From Lutibacter sp. (GTDB taxonomy: Bacteria > Bacteroidota > Bacteroidia > Flavobacteriales > Flavobacteriaceae): 11,257 nucleotides of DNA. Under the pieces are notes generated by a model. That model worked only from the letters and a program-made list of their open reading frames with translations, was not told the DNA's origin and did not search any database. Position numbers and translations under genes: made by a program. The stretch spans positions 1 to 11,257 of the forward strand of contig DPCK01000116.1 of NCBI GenBank assembly GCA_003516285.1. The letters are read 5' to 3'. Shown piece after piece: positions 1 to 7,932 of the stretch; the first letter of the stretch is position 1, and each line of letters opens with the position of its first letter.

Positions 1-323
1 TGTGAAATGGCAAATTTATATTCCTCCACTTCCAAGACAGCTTTCTCAGGATTATTGACTTTATAAAACACAACGCCATCAATACTGCAAGGCACATTGT
101 CTGCAGTCATTACTTCTTGAGATACGATATTGATTGTAATCACCCTAATATCCACAATCTGAATGGTCTCAACAACAGGAATAATCCATCTAAAACCAGG
201 TTCCAATGTTTTAACGAATTTTCCAAATCTAAATTTTAAGGCTCTTTTGTATTCAAAAATAATTCGTATTCCGCTAAGCAGAAACAATCCTAACAGTAAT
301 AAAATAAATAGTGATGGGTTCAT
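1..323 (-). CDS. Slipin / SPFH (stomatin-like) membrane protein, 5' part only
   Basis: The first 107 codons of a gene that continues beyond the left edge; the ATG is at 321-323. The protein begins with a hydrophobic segment (about residues 4-20), followed by the start of an SPFH/band-7 domain. The order of short motifs is slipin-like: RFGKFVKTLEPGFRW (about 32-46), then IIPVVETIQIVDIR, then SQEVMTADNV (about 68-77), VVFYKV, and NPEKAVLEVEEY (91-102). Slipins form membrane-associated oligomeric scaffolds and are usually about 250-300 residues, so roughly a third is present. Their common partner, an NfeD-like protein, is not directly upstream here; it could lie downstream, outside the window. 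The leader (CCAAATAATTATG) is AT-rich with no Shine-Dalgarno motif. The gene is separated from the upstream acyltransferase by 370 bp, so it probably has its own promoter, which I could not locate. The family call is firm; the exact subfamily is not. Confidence 0.88.
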   Translation of the reverse strand, partial: MNPSLFILLLLGLFLLSGIRIIFEYKRALKFRFGKFVKTLEPGFRWIIPVVETIQIVDIRVITINIVSQEVMTADNVPCSIDGVVFYKVNNPEKAVLEVEEYKFAIS

Positions 324-693
324 AATTATTTGGGTTAAGTTAAATTGAGGATATTATTTATAATTATATAATAATTCAAAAACACCTATAGATAAATGAA
401 AAATGATTTTAATCTAACAGGCGTCAAGTTTATACCAAATAGGAAATAGAAATTTTCCTGTTTTTGTTATAATAATCTTTTTAAAATTACAAAAACTTAA
501 ACTGACAACAAAATATTATTTTTGATTTTATTTGATTTAATATTTGATGGCTATTAACAAACAGCTCTTCAGTAATTAATTAAAGAAATAAAAGTTATCT
601 AATCCGTTTATAAGTTATACTCTTTTTTTAGAATGTTTATAAGTTCATTGGCATCTTCAATTATTTAAAAAGACCTTTTTTCCTTCAATAAAA
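324..693. other. 370-bp AT-rich intergenic region
   Basis: No credible gene lies here on either strand. Visible structure is limited. There is a tandem 10-mer pair (tttgattttA/tttgatttaA, 521-540). There is a direct repeat gtttataagtt at 606-616 and 635-645. A weak hairpin (aggaaa 441-446 with tttcct 454-459) is followed by Ts on the plus strand. On the minus strand 608-664 reads as a short helix-like tail (IEDANELINILKKEYNL then stop) just after an in-frame stop; this could be chance or a remnant of a lost gene end. The region should contain the 3' end of the acyltransferase operon transcript and the promoter of the slipin gene. I found no clear match to the Bacteroidota promoter consensus (TTG, about 20 bp, TAnnTTTG) and no strong terminator. 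Confidence 0.6.
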
Positions 694-2109
694 TTAAAAC
701 TGAAAATAAATAAACTGTTCGCCGCTTCCTTGTGCTATTGCTATCAGCAAAAACATAAAAGCCCAAACAATTCCCAAAACCCAAGGAGATGTTTTTAAGG
801 AAACTTCTTTTAAGGAAGTATTTCTCATAAACCAATGGCAGATAAACATTAAACCGACCAACACACAAACTTTTATAATATTGAAGCTTTGCAATATTTT
901 TTCGCCGTCAGCATTTAAAAACAACATAGAAGTAATCATATTCCAAGCTGTTTTAAATTCTCGGGCCCTAAAAAATACCCAAGTGAAGTTCACGCAAGTA
1001 AAAGTCACAAAAGCCAAAAACATCCCATTCCACATAGTAATTTTAAACGGAATATATCGCTTTTGAAGTTTTTCCAATATCAAATAAACGCCGTGCAAAC
1101 CACCCCAAACCATAAAAGTCCAAGCGGCACCGTGCCATAAACCGCCTAATAGCATCGTAATCATAAGAGCGGCATACATACGTGTAACGCCATATCTATT
1201 TCCGCCTAATGGAATGTACAAATAATCCCTTAACCAGCTTGATAATGAGATGTGCCATCGGTTCCATAAATCTGAAAAACCTAACGCAGCATAAGGATAC
1301 CTAAAGTTATCGGGCAATACCATTCCTAACATTAAAGCGATTCCAATGGCGCAAGTTGAATACCCCGCAAAATCAAAAAATATTTGTCCGGAAAAAGCCA
1401 AAGTACCAGACCAGGCATCCCAAAAATTCAACACCTTATCCGATCCAAAAACAGTGTCGGCAGTATCAGCCAATAAAGTATCTGCCATCACCACTTTTTG
1501 AAATAAACCGATGGTCAACAAAAATAATCCCCAAATAAACTGATTTATAGTCGCCTTTTTTTCTTCATAAAACTGCGAAATTAAATCGCCGGCTCTTACT
1601 ATCGGCCCTGCAACCAACTGCGGGAAGAAGGTCACATAAAGCGCAAAATCTAAGAAGGTTTTAGCCGGTTGCGTCTTTCTATTATACATATCTATGGTAT
1701 AAGACATTGTTTGAAAAGTGTAAAATGAAATTCCCATAGGCAAAATAATATCCATTTTTTGAGGATGGTAATAGATATCTATAGAATTTACCAATGCCGT
1801 AAAATTTTCCAATAAAAAATTTCCGTATTTGAAAAAAGCCAAAAAACCCAGATTTACGGACATACTCAATAGCAGCCATAGATTTCTATTTTTTTGATTT
1901 TCTTCCTTGGCCAGTTTGTTTCCTGCAATCCAGTCGACCATCGTGGAAATCCAAAGCAAAATAACCAATGGCGGATTCCAAAGTCCGTAAAATACGTAAC
2001 TGGCAAACAAGAGCATTCTTTTTTTGTTGGTCCAGCTGAATAGTTTTGCATAATATAAAATCAAAACAATGAGTAAAAATACCACGAAGCTTAATGAATT
2101 GAATAACAT
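694..2109 (-). CDS. MBOAT-family membrane O-acyltransferase (AlgI/PatA type)
   Basis: A 471-residue polytopic membrane protein of the MBOAT family, the usual length for AlgI-type members. Family landmarks are visible. YVFYGLWNP (38-46) lies near the N-terminus. FFPQLVAGPIVRA (161-173) matches the AlgI FPxLxAGPI motif. SDLWNRWHISLSSWLRDYLY (279-298) is followed by IPLGGNR. GGLWHGAAWTF (322-332) carries the expected catalytic His326, with His286 as the second conserved histidine. Known relatives move an acyl group, usually acetyl, from a cytoplasmic donor across the inner membrane onto a periplasmic glycan (alginate, peptidoglycan, other exopolysaccharide) or onto a partner protein. The gene starts with ATG two bases after the stop of the preceding SGNH-like gene, so the two are surely co-transcribed and probably translationally linked. 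The substrate cannot be read from sequence. No glycosyltransferase or polymer synthesis gene is nearby to name it. Confidence 0.93.
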   Translation of the reverse strand: MLFNSLSFVVFLLIVLILYYAKLFSWTNKKRMLLFASYVFYGLWNPPLVILLWISTMVDWIAGNKLAKEENQKNRNLWLLLSMSVNLGFLAFFKYGNFLLENFTALVNSIDIYYHPQKMDIILPMGISFYTFQTMSYTIDMYNRKTQPAKTFLDFALYVTFFPQLVAGPIVRAGDLISQFYEEKKATINQFIWGLFLLTIGLFQKVVMADTLLADTADTVFGSDKVLNFWDAWSGTLAFSGQIFFDFAGYSTCAIGIALMLGMVLPDNFRYPYAALGFSDLWNRWHISLSSWLRDYLYIPLGGNRYGVTRMYAALMITMLLGGLWHGAAWTFMVWGGLHGVYLILEKLQKRYIPFKITMWNGMFLAFVTFTCVNFTWVFFRAREFKTAWNMITSMLFLNADGEKILQSFNIIKVCVLVGLMFICHWFMRNTSLKEVSLKTSPWVLGIVWAFMFLLIAIAQGSGEQFIYFQF

Positions 2110-2111
2110 AA

Positions 2112-3176
2112 TTAGTTGGTTTTAGTTAGTTTTTTTGTTAGGTGTCCATCTTTAATGAGTTGATTTATCATATCTTTTGTATAGGATTTGGCATCTTCAG
2201 AATTCATATGTGACCAATCAGGCAAGGTATATTTTGACATAAATTCATAATCTTCAAAATGGTAAGCTAGACAGTTTGCGGTTGCAACAAATCTATCCCA
2301 CACTTCTTTTCTCGGAAGCATTCTATTGGAATGTTTATTCCATTCATCTTCAGCATAATGTTCAATAAAAATGATATTACCGCCACGTGCTTTAAAATCA
2401 TTTATTACGACGAGATAATTGTTTATTATTGCCGGTATTTCATTTTTTACAACATCAAAATCAGGTAAATACGGTAAAAATTGATTCCACACCTCTTGAA
2501 TTTGTTTTGCAAAATCAGGATTGGCAGTCATAATGGGAAACATGATTAAATTTCTGTCTTCATCGTGAGAGCTAAAGTTGGGCAGTTTAAATCGGTAATC
2601 TGGTCGTCCATCAATATCAAAATATATTGTATTTATTAATGATTTTAAGTCTAAATCATTGTAAAACTTTAACTCTGAAGAGGTGAGCATCACTAAATTT
2701 CTTTGCAATGGTTTTGAGATAAAATAGCCTAACTTTTGGGCATAGGTTTGATTATGGTAATGATCTGCCCATTTTTTGGCATCACTCCACCTTGGATTAT
2801 CTTTTGAAGAAAACCACATTAATGACGTAATGCCTACTATTATAGTTCCATTAAATGAAGTGTTATAAACAATATCATCCAAAAAAGGTCCTGGAGGTTT
2901 GCCGTCGGTCGATAAATTAATGGGTTTTATGCCTTGTACAGCTTCCCATATATGCGTATTAAAATTAAAACCGGTTCTGGAAGACCCAATGATAATGACA
3001 TCCTCTTTGGTAGCGGTTTCAACTTTTGCACGTTCTTTGGCCCATAAATATCGATCATCTTCCAAAGAAGCTTTATAATACTCAGGTTTAGACCGCCAAT
3101 AGCCTTCCCAAGCCACTAAGCTTAATATGCTTAATACGATCGCAATGAGCAATGATTTTTGTAAATTCAAGTTCAA
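2112..3176 (-). CDS. Membrane-anchored SGNH-like protein, partner of the MBOAT (copy 2)
   Basis: A protein of up to 354 residues with one N-terminal membrane anchor (about 8-24) and a predicted periplasmic SGNH-hydrolase-like domain. The block I motif IIGSSR (62-67) supplies the presumed nucleophile Ser66. Block V is LPDWSH (318-323), with Asp320 and His323 as a D-x-x-H pair. Other landmarks shared with the neighbouring paralogue are FKARGG (261-266), LPRKE (287-291) and YHFEDYE (305-311). SGNH proteins next to MBOATs (AlgJ/AlgX, PatB, DltD-like) complete acyl transfer to the glycan or hydrolyse the acyl group. The start is a TTG at 3174-3176 that overlaps the upstream stop (TTGA). A second TTG at 3168-3170 gives a gapless N-terminal alignment with the paralogue (MNLQKSLLIA against MYLKQSLIIA) and may be the real start. 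No ATG is available near the 5' end. The family call rests on motifs, so the enzymatic activity is unproven. Confidence 0.82.
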   Translation of the reverse strand: MNLNLQKSLLIAIVLSILSLVAWEGYWRSKPEYYKASLEDDRYLWAKERAKVETATKEDVIIIGSSRTGFNFNTHIWEAVQGIKPINLSTDGKPPGPFLDDIVYNTSFNGTIIVGITSLMWFSSKDNPRWSDAKKWADHYHNQTYAQKLGYFISKPLQRNLVMLTSSELKFYNDLDLKSLINTIYFDIDGRPDYRFKLPNFSSHDEDRNLIMFPIMTANPDFAKQIQEVWNQFLPYLPDFDVVKNEIPAIINNYLVVINDFKARGGNIIFIEHYAEDEWNKHSNRMLPRKEVWDRFVATANCLAYHFEDYEFMSKYTLPDWSHMNSEDAKSYTKDMINQLIKDGHLTKKLTKTN

Positions 3177-4201
3177 TTGGATTTATAATTGGTTAATGCA
3201 TCATCCTTGATCATTATTTTCACCAATTCCGTGGTGAAAAATTGCGCATCGGAAGCAGATAAATGCGACCATTCCGGACATTCTAAATGTTTAAATTGCT
3301 CATAATCCTCAAAATGGTAACTTTTTACTTTTGCCTGTTGTACCAAATCATCATAAAATTCTGCTCTTGGTAATTTCATATTTTCCCCTATTCTTAAACC
3401 TCCGCTTGAAGGGCATCTTACCAAAATAACTTTTCCGCCCCGGGCTTTAAATTTCTCCAGGTCTTTCAAAAAGAAAGCCATCGTCGATTTTTTATCGGGT
3501 GGCGGCGCGCCTTTCCCAAAAAACATCCAAACTTTTTTGATGGAATTTGCAAAAGCAGTATCGGTTACCGTTATTGCTTTCATTTTCAAATTTCTGTCTT
3601 TTGCTATTTCACCAAATTCGTGAAAAGGCGGCATTGGATCAGGAACCCTTTCCCCTACTTTAATTTTGCCGATTAATTCCTTTAATTTCAAGCCATCAAT
3701 GCCTTCATTTTCGCTTAAAAAGGCAAAATTTTCCTGAAGCGGCATTGATAAAGCGTGATTTGACCGCTGTGCATAGGTTCTTTTATGATAATAATCTACC
3801 CGTGATTGAGGCCATTCCCAAGGTTGCGCTTTTGGAAATGTGGTAGAAAAAAATAAACCTGGTGTTACGCCCACTAAAACAGTTCCCTTAAAATCTGTTT
3901 TTTCAACAATATCGTGAAAAATCGGCAAGGGAGAAGACCCTACGCAAGCCAATTGGATTGGGCGTTTTCCAGTTTCATTTTCCCATTCATTTAGCTGAAT
4001 ATCAAAGAGTACGCGTGATGATCCAATAAGCACTACATCCTGATCAGTTGCTTTTTCTAACCGTGATCGCTGTACTGACCATAAACTTTCATTGTCATCC
4101 AATGTTGGATAAAAGCCTTGTGTGCGCCAATAAAGTTCCCAAGCCCCAAGGCAAATTACGCTTAATGCAAAAGCAATAATTAAGGATTGTTTTAAATACA
4201 T
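3173..4201 (-). CDS. Membrane-anchored SGNH-like protein, tandem paralogue (copy 1)
   Basis: A 342-residue paralogue of the downstream SGNH-like protein with the same layout: an N-terminal anchor (about 5-22, flanked by AWELYWR), IGSSR (59-63) with presumed nucleophile Ser62, FKARGG (251-256), LPRAE (278-282), YHFEDYE (295-301) and a C-terminal PEWSH (309-313). The block V pair is Glu310/His313 rather than the D-x-x-H of the paralogue and of most SGNH enzymes, so the copies may have diverged in activity. It most likely serves the MBOAT in O-acylation of an envelope glycan, facing the periplasm. The ATG is at 4199-4201. The stop overlaps the next start by four bases (TTGA), which indicates translational coupling. 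The 5' leader is dominated by a 54-bp CTAA-type microsatellite ending 12 bp before the ATG, which makes this the first gene of the acylation module and the one most exposed to changes in repeat number. Confidence 0.82.
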   Translation of the reverse strand: MYLKQSLIIAFALSVICLGAWELYWRTQGFYPTLDDNESLWSVQRSRLEKATDQDVVLIGSSRVLFDIQLNEWENETGKRPIQLACVGSSPLPIFHDIVEKTDFKGTVLVGVTPGLFFSTTFPKAQPWEWPQSRVDYYHKRTYAQRSNHALSMPLQENFAFLSENEGIDGLKLKELIGKIKVGERVPDPMPPFHEFGEIAKDRNLKMKAITVTDTAFANSIKKVWMFFGKGAPPPDKKSTMAFFLKDLEKFKARGGKVILVRCPSSGGLRIGENMKLPRAEFYDDLVQQAKVKSYHFEDYEQFKHLECPEWSHLSASDAQFFTTELVKIMIKDDALTNYKSN

Positions 4202-4213
4202 AATGATTGATTT

Positions 4214-4268
<55 letters not shown>

Positions 4269-4276
4269 TAAATCCG

Positions 4277-5323
4277 TTAAAATTCCCCATCATTAACATC
4301 CTTAATGAATTTTATCAATCCACTGAAATAGGTTTGCGGATCGTCAAATTGTGAACAATGGCTTCCGTTGGTGGTTACACTTCGTCCTTTTTGCACCGAA
4401 GTAGCCATCCATTGCATATATTTTGGATCCATAGTGTCGTATTTAGCACCAAGCATTAAGGTTGGGACTTTAATTTCTTTGAGTCTGTTGGATACATCCC
4501 AATTTTTTAGGGAGGCATTACCTGTCATACCAAATTCACTGTGGCCTTGCATATAAACATAAATATTTGGGTTAAGATGTTCAAAAAGTAAGTTGATGGA
4601 TTTTGGCCATTTTTCCAGAGGAATTCTTAAAATATGTTCTGTATAGTAATAATTCATTAAAAGTTTTCCATATCTCGGATTGTTAAAATCGTTTTTGGCT
4701 TCCATAGTCATTATTTCTTTAAAAACTTCAGGATCCATTTGTGGACCTAAAACCTCATTGGCATATTTGGTATAAGCAGGAGCGCTCGCCATCATATTGG
4801 ATATGATAAGTCCTTTTAAATTATCCTGATATTTCAAAGCATATTCCATCGCCAAAATTCCTCCCCAAGATTGTCCCAGCAAATAAAAATTGTCTTTATT
4901 CAAATTCAGCGCTTTGCGTACTTGCTCTACTTCTTCCACATAATGTTCGATGGTCCATAAAGTTGAATCATTGGGCTTATCACTATAATATGAGTCTAAC
5001 TGATCGTAGTAGATATATTCAATTTCTTCATTGGGAAGATAACCATCAAAATTTCCAAATTGTTCGTGCGTGCCTCCAGGCCCGCCGTGCAGCAGCAAAA
5101 CACGCATTTTCGGATTGTTGCCCACACGTTTTGTGTAAACGTTAAAAGTGCCTTTTGGCGTGGTGATGGGAATCATTTTAATGCCGCCTGTTAATTGATC
5201 ATCGCTGTTGGAGTAATCGAAATAGGTTGATTTGCAATCGGTTTCAGTTTTTGCGGCTTGTTTTTCTACACAAGAAATTAAAAGTGCCGCTGAAACAAAA
5301 AGATAAAAAATAGTGGTTTTCAT
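4277..5323 (-). CDS. Proline iminopeptidase-family alpha/beta hydrolase (S33), predicted lipoprotein
   Basis: A 348-residue alpha/beta hydrolase. The N-terminus is a lipoprotein signal (hydrophobic 4-17, lipobox LISC, Cys18), so the enzyme is predicted to be lipid-anchored in the envelope. The hydrolase core shows the prolyl-iminopeptidase oxyanion motif HGGPGG (79-84) and the nucleophile elbow GQSWGG (150-155, Ser152). Asp296 (LGAKYD) and His322 (GSHCSQF) complete a plausible triad. Family members release N-terminal proline or other residues from short peptides; some homologues act on esters or amides instead. The usual DQRGxGxS stretch is replaced by DQLDSYYSD (107-115), so strict proline specificity is uncertain. 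It lies 21 bp after the MFS transporter gene and two genes after a dipeptidase, which fits peptide trimming outside the cytoplasm. A CTAA microsatellite begins 9 bp after its stop. Confidence 0.87.
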   Translation of the reverse strand: MKTTIFYLFVSAALLISCVEKQAAKTETDCKSTYFDYSNSDDQLTGGIKMIPITTPKGTFNVYTKRVGNNPKMRVLLLHGGPGGTHEQFGNFDGYLPNEEIEYIYYDQLDSYYSDKPNDSTLWTIEHYVEEVEQVRKALNLNKDNFYLLGQSWGGILAMEYALKYQDNLKGLIISNMMASAPAYTKYANEVLGPQMDPEVFKEIMTMEAKNDFNNPRYGKLLMNYYYTEHILRIPLEKWPKSINLLFEHLNPNIYVYMQGHSEFGMTGNASLKNWDVSNRLKEIKVPTLMLGAKYDTMDPKYMQWMATSVQKGRSVTTNGSHCSQFDDPQTYFSGLIKFIKDVNDGEF

Positions 5324-5344
5324 TATGGTTGATTTTAGATTGAT

Positions 5345-6709
5345 TTATTTGTCAATTTTCACTTTCAACATTGCCAAATTTTCGTGGGCAATGATAAATC
5401 CATCGATGTGATTTTTATGTTTAATAAAATTTATAAACTGAATAAATACGAGCATTGTTAAAGGCAGAATTGCGATCCATAAGAACATTAAATCCCAAGT
5501 CAGATTTTCTTTTAAGGGCCCCAAAAGTCCGGCACCCCAAGCTCTTCCCAAATTGGAGAGCGCCATAAATAAGGTGAATTGTGTTGCAGCAACCGTACTC
5601 CAGCACAGTTGCATACAAATCGCAAATACGGCAATACAAAGAAATGTATAACCCGCATAATACGACAAAATGAAAATATAAACCATCAAATCTTTATGCC
5701 ACAAAGTGGGTAAAAACGCAAAACTTGTTAATGTGAGTATCAGAAAAATAAGATAGATGGACAACATTCTTCTTTTTCCAAAAAAATCGACCAATGCACC
5801 ACCTACAAATAGGCCGAGAAAACCGCCAAATATGGTGCTTGCGGAATAAACTTCGGAATAAGAAGTATTTGTCCAGCCCAATTCCTGAATGGTAAAAACC
5901 GGCAACAAAGTGTCCATCAAACCAAACATAATTCCGATAATAAAAGTTGTAATCCCCATAATAATACTTGAAGGAAGCACAACCACTTTTAAAGTGCTTC
6001 TTAAAATTTGGCTCCAGCTTTCCAATTGCACGGTTTTGGAAGCAATTGACGCCTCACCTTTTGTCCAAGGCATGAGTTTTTCTCCTGGCCGCTCTCTAAA
6101 ACATATTGGAACCAACATAATTAGGATAACTGCTAAAGACAAAGAAGCTACCGCAGTTGAAAATCCGATGAGATTAATTAAAGTGGTGCCAACAATTAAA
6201 GACAAGGCGGTGCCGATTGTTTTTGAACCCCACATTATGCCGTTTGCCCGTGCTTGTTCATTTGGCGGGACAACATCTATGGCCATTCCATCGGTTGCAA
6301 CATCTTGGAATGCACCAAAAAAACTGATGAAAAATCCGACAATCATTAATCTTGATAGATTATTCAGCGGATCATTCACAAAGGCCATGCTTAAAAAACT
6401 TATAATTAAACCCAACTGCCCAAAAATTACCCAAGGTCTTTTCCTTCCCATCGATAAAATGGTGTAACGATCCATCAATGGCGCCACAATTATTTTAAAA
6501 CTCCACGGAATTCCTATAACAGCCACAAAACTGCCGATTTCCATAGGGGTTTTTCCATTCATCGCCAACCAGGCCGGAATGGCAAAAAAAGTAATTCCAT
6601 CCGGAATGCCTTGAGCTATATAAAGAGCCGAAAAATTCAAATACCTTAGTACGGTGTTCTCTGTTAAAAACAGGTTACTTTTTTCCATAAATGCTTTTGC
6701 GCGTATCAT
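5345..6709 (-). CDS. MFS transporter, AmpG/PAT-like
   Basis: A 454-residue inner-membrane protein with about 12 hydrophobic segments. It resembles the AmpG/PAT branch of the major facilitator superfamily. The cytoplasmic loop after the second segment carries DRYTILSMGRKRPW (80-93). The fourth segment carries AFQDVATDGMAIDVV (133-147), close in form to the AmpG QD-x3-D signature. GKRRM (311-315) marks the second half. AmpG imports anhydro-muropeptides with protons; the same family includes acetyl-CoA transporters of eukaryotes. With a dipeptidase directly upstream (12 bp) and an S33 peptidase downstream (21 bp), uptake of a cell-wall or other small peptide product is the simplest reading. Two starts are possible: ATG at 6709, or ATG at 6688 (MEKSNLF). 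The second is closer to the usual N-terminus of such proteins. The substrate is inferred, not shown. Confidence 0.85.
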   Translation of the reverse strand: MIRAKAFMEKSNLFLTENTVLRYLNFSALYIAQGIPDGITFFAIPAWLAMNGKTPMEIGSFVAVIGIPWSFKIIVAPLMDRYTILSMGRKRPWVIFGQLGLIISFLSMAFVNDPLNNLSRLMIVGFFISFFGAFQDVATDGMAIDVVPPNEQARANGIMWGSKTIGTALSLIVGTTLINLIGFSTAVASLSLAVILIMLVPICFRERPGEKLMPWTKGEASIASKTVQLESWSQILRSTLKVVVLPSSIIMGITTFIIGIMFGLMDTLLPVFTIQELGWTNTSYSEVYSASTIFGGFLGLFVGGALVDFFGKRRMLSIYLIFLILTLTSFAFLPTLWHKDLMVYIFILSYYAGYTFLCIAVFAICMQLCWSTVAATQFTLFMALSNLGRAWGAGLLGPLKENLTWDLMFLWIAILPLTMLVFIQFINFIKHKNHIDGFIIAHENLAMLKVKIDK

Positions 6710-6721
6710 TGGCTTTTGGTT

Positions 6722-7903
6722 TTATTTCGATTTATTTTTTGCTTCATTGGCTTTTAAAACCCGTAAAAAATTACCTCCCAATATTTTAGTAATCTCCTTT
6801 TTGCTGTAACCCTTTTCAACCAAAGCTTTTGTAATAAGTGGATAATTAGTAACATCATCCAGTTCTTGCGGCGGTGATTGAATACCATCAAAGTCGGATC
6901 CTATACCAACATAATCTGCTCCAACCAATTTTATAATGTACTCAATATGGTCTATTAATACTGATAAAGGAACTCTAAACGGCTCGACTTCATTTTTATA
7001 TTTATTAAATAAAAATTCTTCTGATTGGAATTCATTCATACCACCTGCAGTTAATGATTTCTCTTCATTGGCATGTTTCGCAAAAAAGTCTTCCGCTTTT
7101 TTGATATAATTGTTATCCAAAAAAGCGGAATAAAAATTCACCTGAATAACGCCGCCATTTTTAGCGATGGCTTTTATTTGTTCATCGTTTAAATTGCGTT
7201 GGTGCTGGCACAAAGCATAAACGGCGCTGTGCGAGGCAATGATTGGTTTTGTGGTGGTTTTGATAACATCCCAAAAAGTTTGAACACCCACGTGAGAAAT
7301 ATCCACCATCATTCCCAATGCATTCATTTTTTTAACCACTTGTTTTCCAAAATCCGATAAACCGCTTTTTGTTAAGTCATTGTTGTAGGTTTCGTCATAA
7401 GCACTTGAAGCCCAATTTGTTGAATTATTCCAGGTAAGTGTCATATATCTTGCTCCGCGATTATATAAAACCTCCAGTTTGTTTAAATCATTTTCAATCA
7501 TATGTCCGCCTTCCACCACAAACATAGCTGCTATTTTGTGTTGTTTTACTGCGGTTGATAATTCTTTGGTATTGGCAACTTTAACAATTTTATCCGGATT
7601 TCGTTTAAGTACGGCATCCAAAGAATCCATTTGTTGATTGGCATAAGCGTAAGGATTTACTTGAGTACCATCGCAAAACACCGAAAAGAGTTGCACATCA
7701 AGGCCTCCTTTTTTTAACCTTGCTAAATCGCTGTGCGTTTTTCCGGTTAAATCAGTATCAAATGCAACACCATCATTTACTATTTTCATCAAAATATCGT
7801 TGTGCGTATCAATCAAAATAGCTTTATCATGTATTTTCTGATAAGACTGAGCAAAGAGTTGCTGTGCAAATAAAATGCAGATAATTATGATTTTTGTTTT
7901 CAA
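6722..7903 (-). CDS. Secreted membrane dipeptidase (renal dipeptidase family, peptidase M19)
   Basis: A 393-residue zinc dipeptidase, normal length for M19. A Sec signal peptide occupies about residues 1-19 (cleavage near LFAQ-S), so it acts in the periplasm or outside. The metal and catalytic set is complete: IDTHND (31-36, His34 and Asp36), VVEGGH (129-134, bridging Glu131), DISHVG (201-206, His204), ASHSA (223-227, His225) and GIGSDFDG (333-340, Asp337). M19 enzymes hydrolyse dipeptides, accept a D-residue at the C-terminal side, and in some cases cleave carbapenem-like beta-lactams. The start is TTG at 7901-7903; no in-frame ATG or GTG lies between it and the previous gene, and the signal peptide begins properly with KTK. 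It follows the VOC gene by 29 bp and precedes the AmpG-like transporter by 12 bp, which suggests it supplies or processes that transporter's substrate. Confidence 0.94.
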   Translation of the reverse strand: MKTKIIIICILFAQQLFAQSYQKIHDKAILIDTHNDILMKIVNDGVAFDTDLTGKTHSDLARLKKGGLDVQLFSVFCDGTQVNPYAYANQQMDSLDAVLKRNPDKIVKVANTKELSTAVKQHKIAAMFVVEGGHMIENDLNKLEVLYNRGARYMTLTWNNSTNWASSAYDETYNNDLTKSGLSDFGKQVVKKMNALGMMVDISHVGVQTFWDVIKTTTKPIIASHSAVYALCQHQRNLNDEQIKAIAKNGGVIQVNFYSAFLDNNYIKKAEDFFAKHANEEKSLTAGGMNEFQSEEFLFNKYKNEVEPFRVPLSVLIDHIEYIIKLVGADYVGIGSDFDGIQSPPQELDDVTNYPLITKALVEKGYSKKEITKILGGNFLRVLKANEAKNKSK

Positions 7904-7932
7904 ATTGATTTTATGTTTGTAACCGGGTTTTA

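Noticed and set aside
441..459. Hairpin aggaaa/tttcct followed by Ts on the plus strand as a terminator
   Set aside because: The stem is only six AT-rich base pairs, and no plus-strand gene precedes it.
661..690. AAAAAG/CTTTTT inverted repeat after the MBOAT stop as a terminator
   Set aside because: The loop would be about two bases and the stem nearly all A-T, so it is better explained by base composition.
5889..6467. Open frame of 192 codons on the plus strand
   Set aside because: It lies entirely antisense to the MFS transporter gene, has the low-complexity Ile/Lys/Pro composition expected of a shadow frame, and shows no recognisable motif or leader.
5345..6709. MFS protein as an acetyl-CoA importer feeding the MBOAT
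   Set aside because: The PAT family does include eukaryotic acetyl-CoA carriers. However, MBOATs take their donor from the cytoplasm, where acetyl-CoA is already made, and the flanking peptidases favour a peptide or muropeptide substrate.
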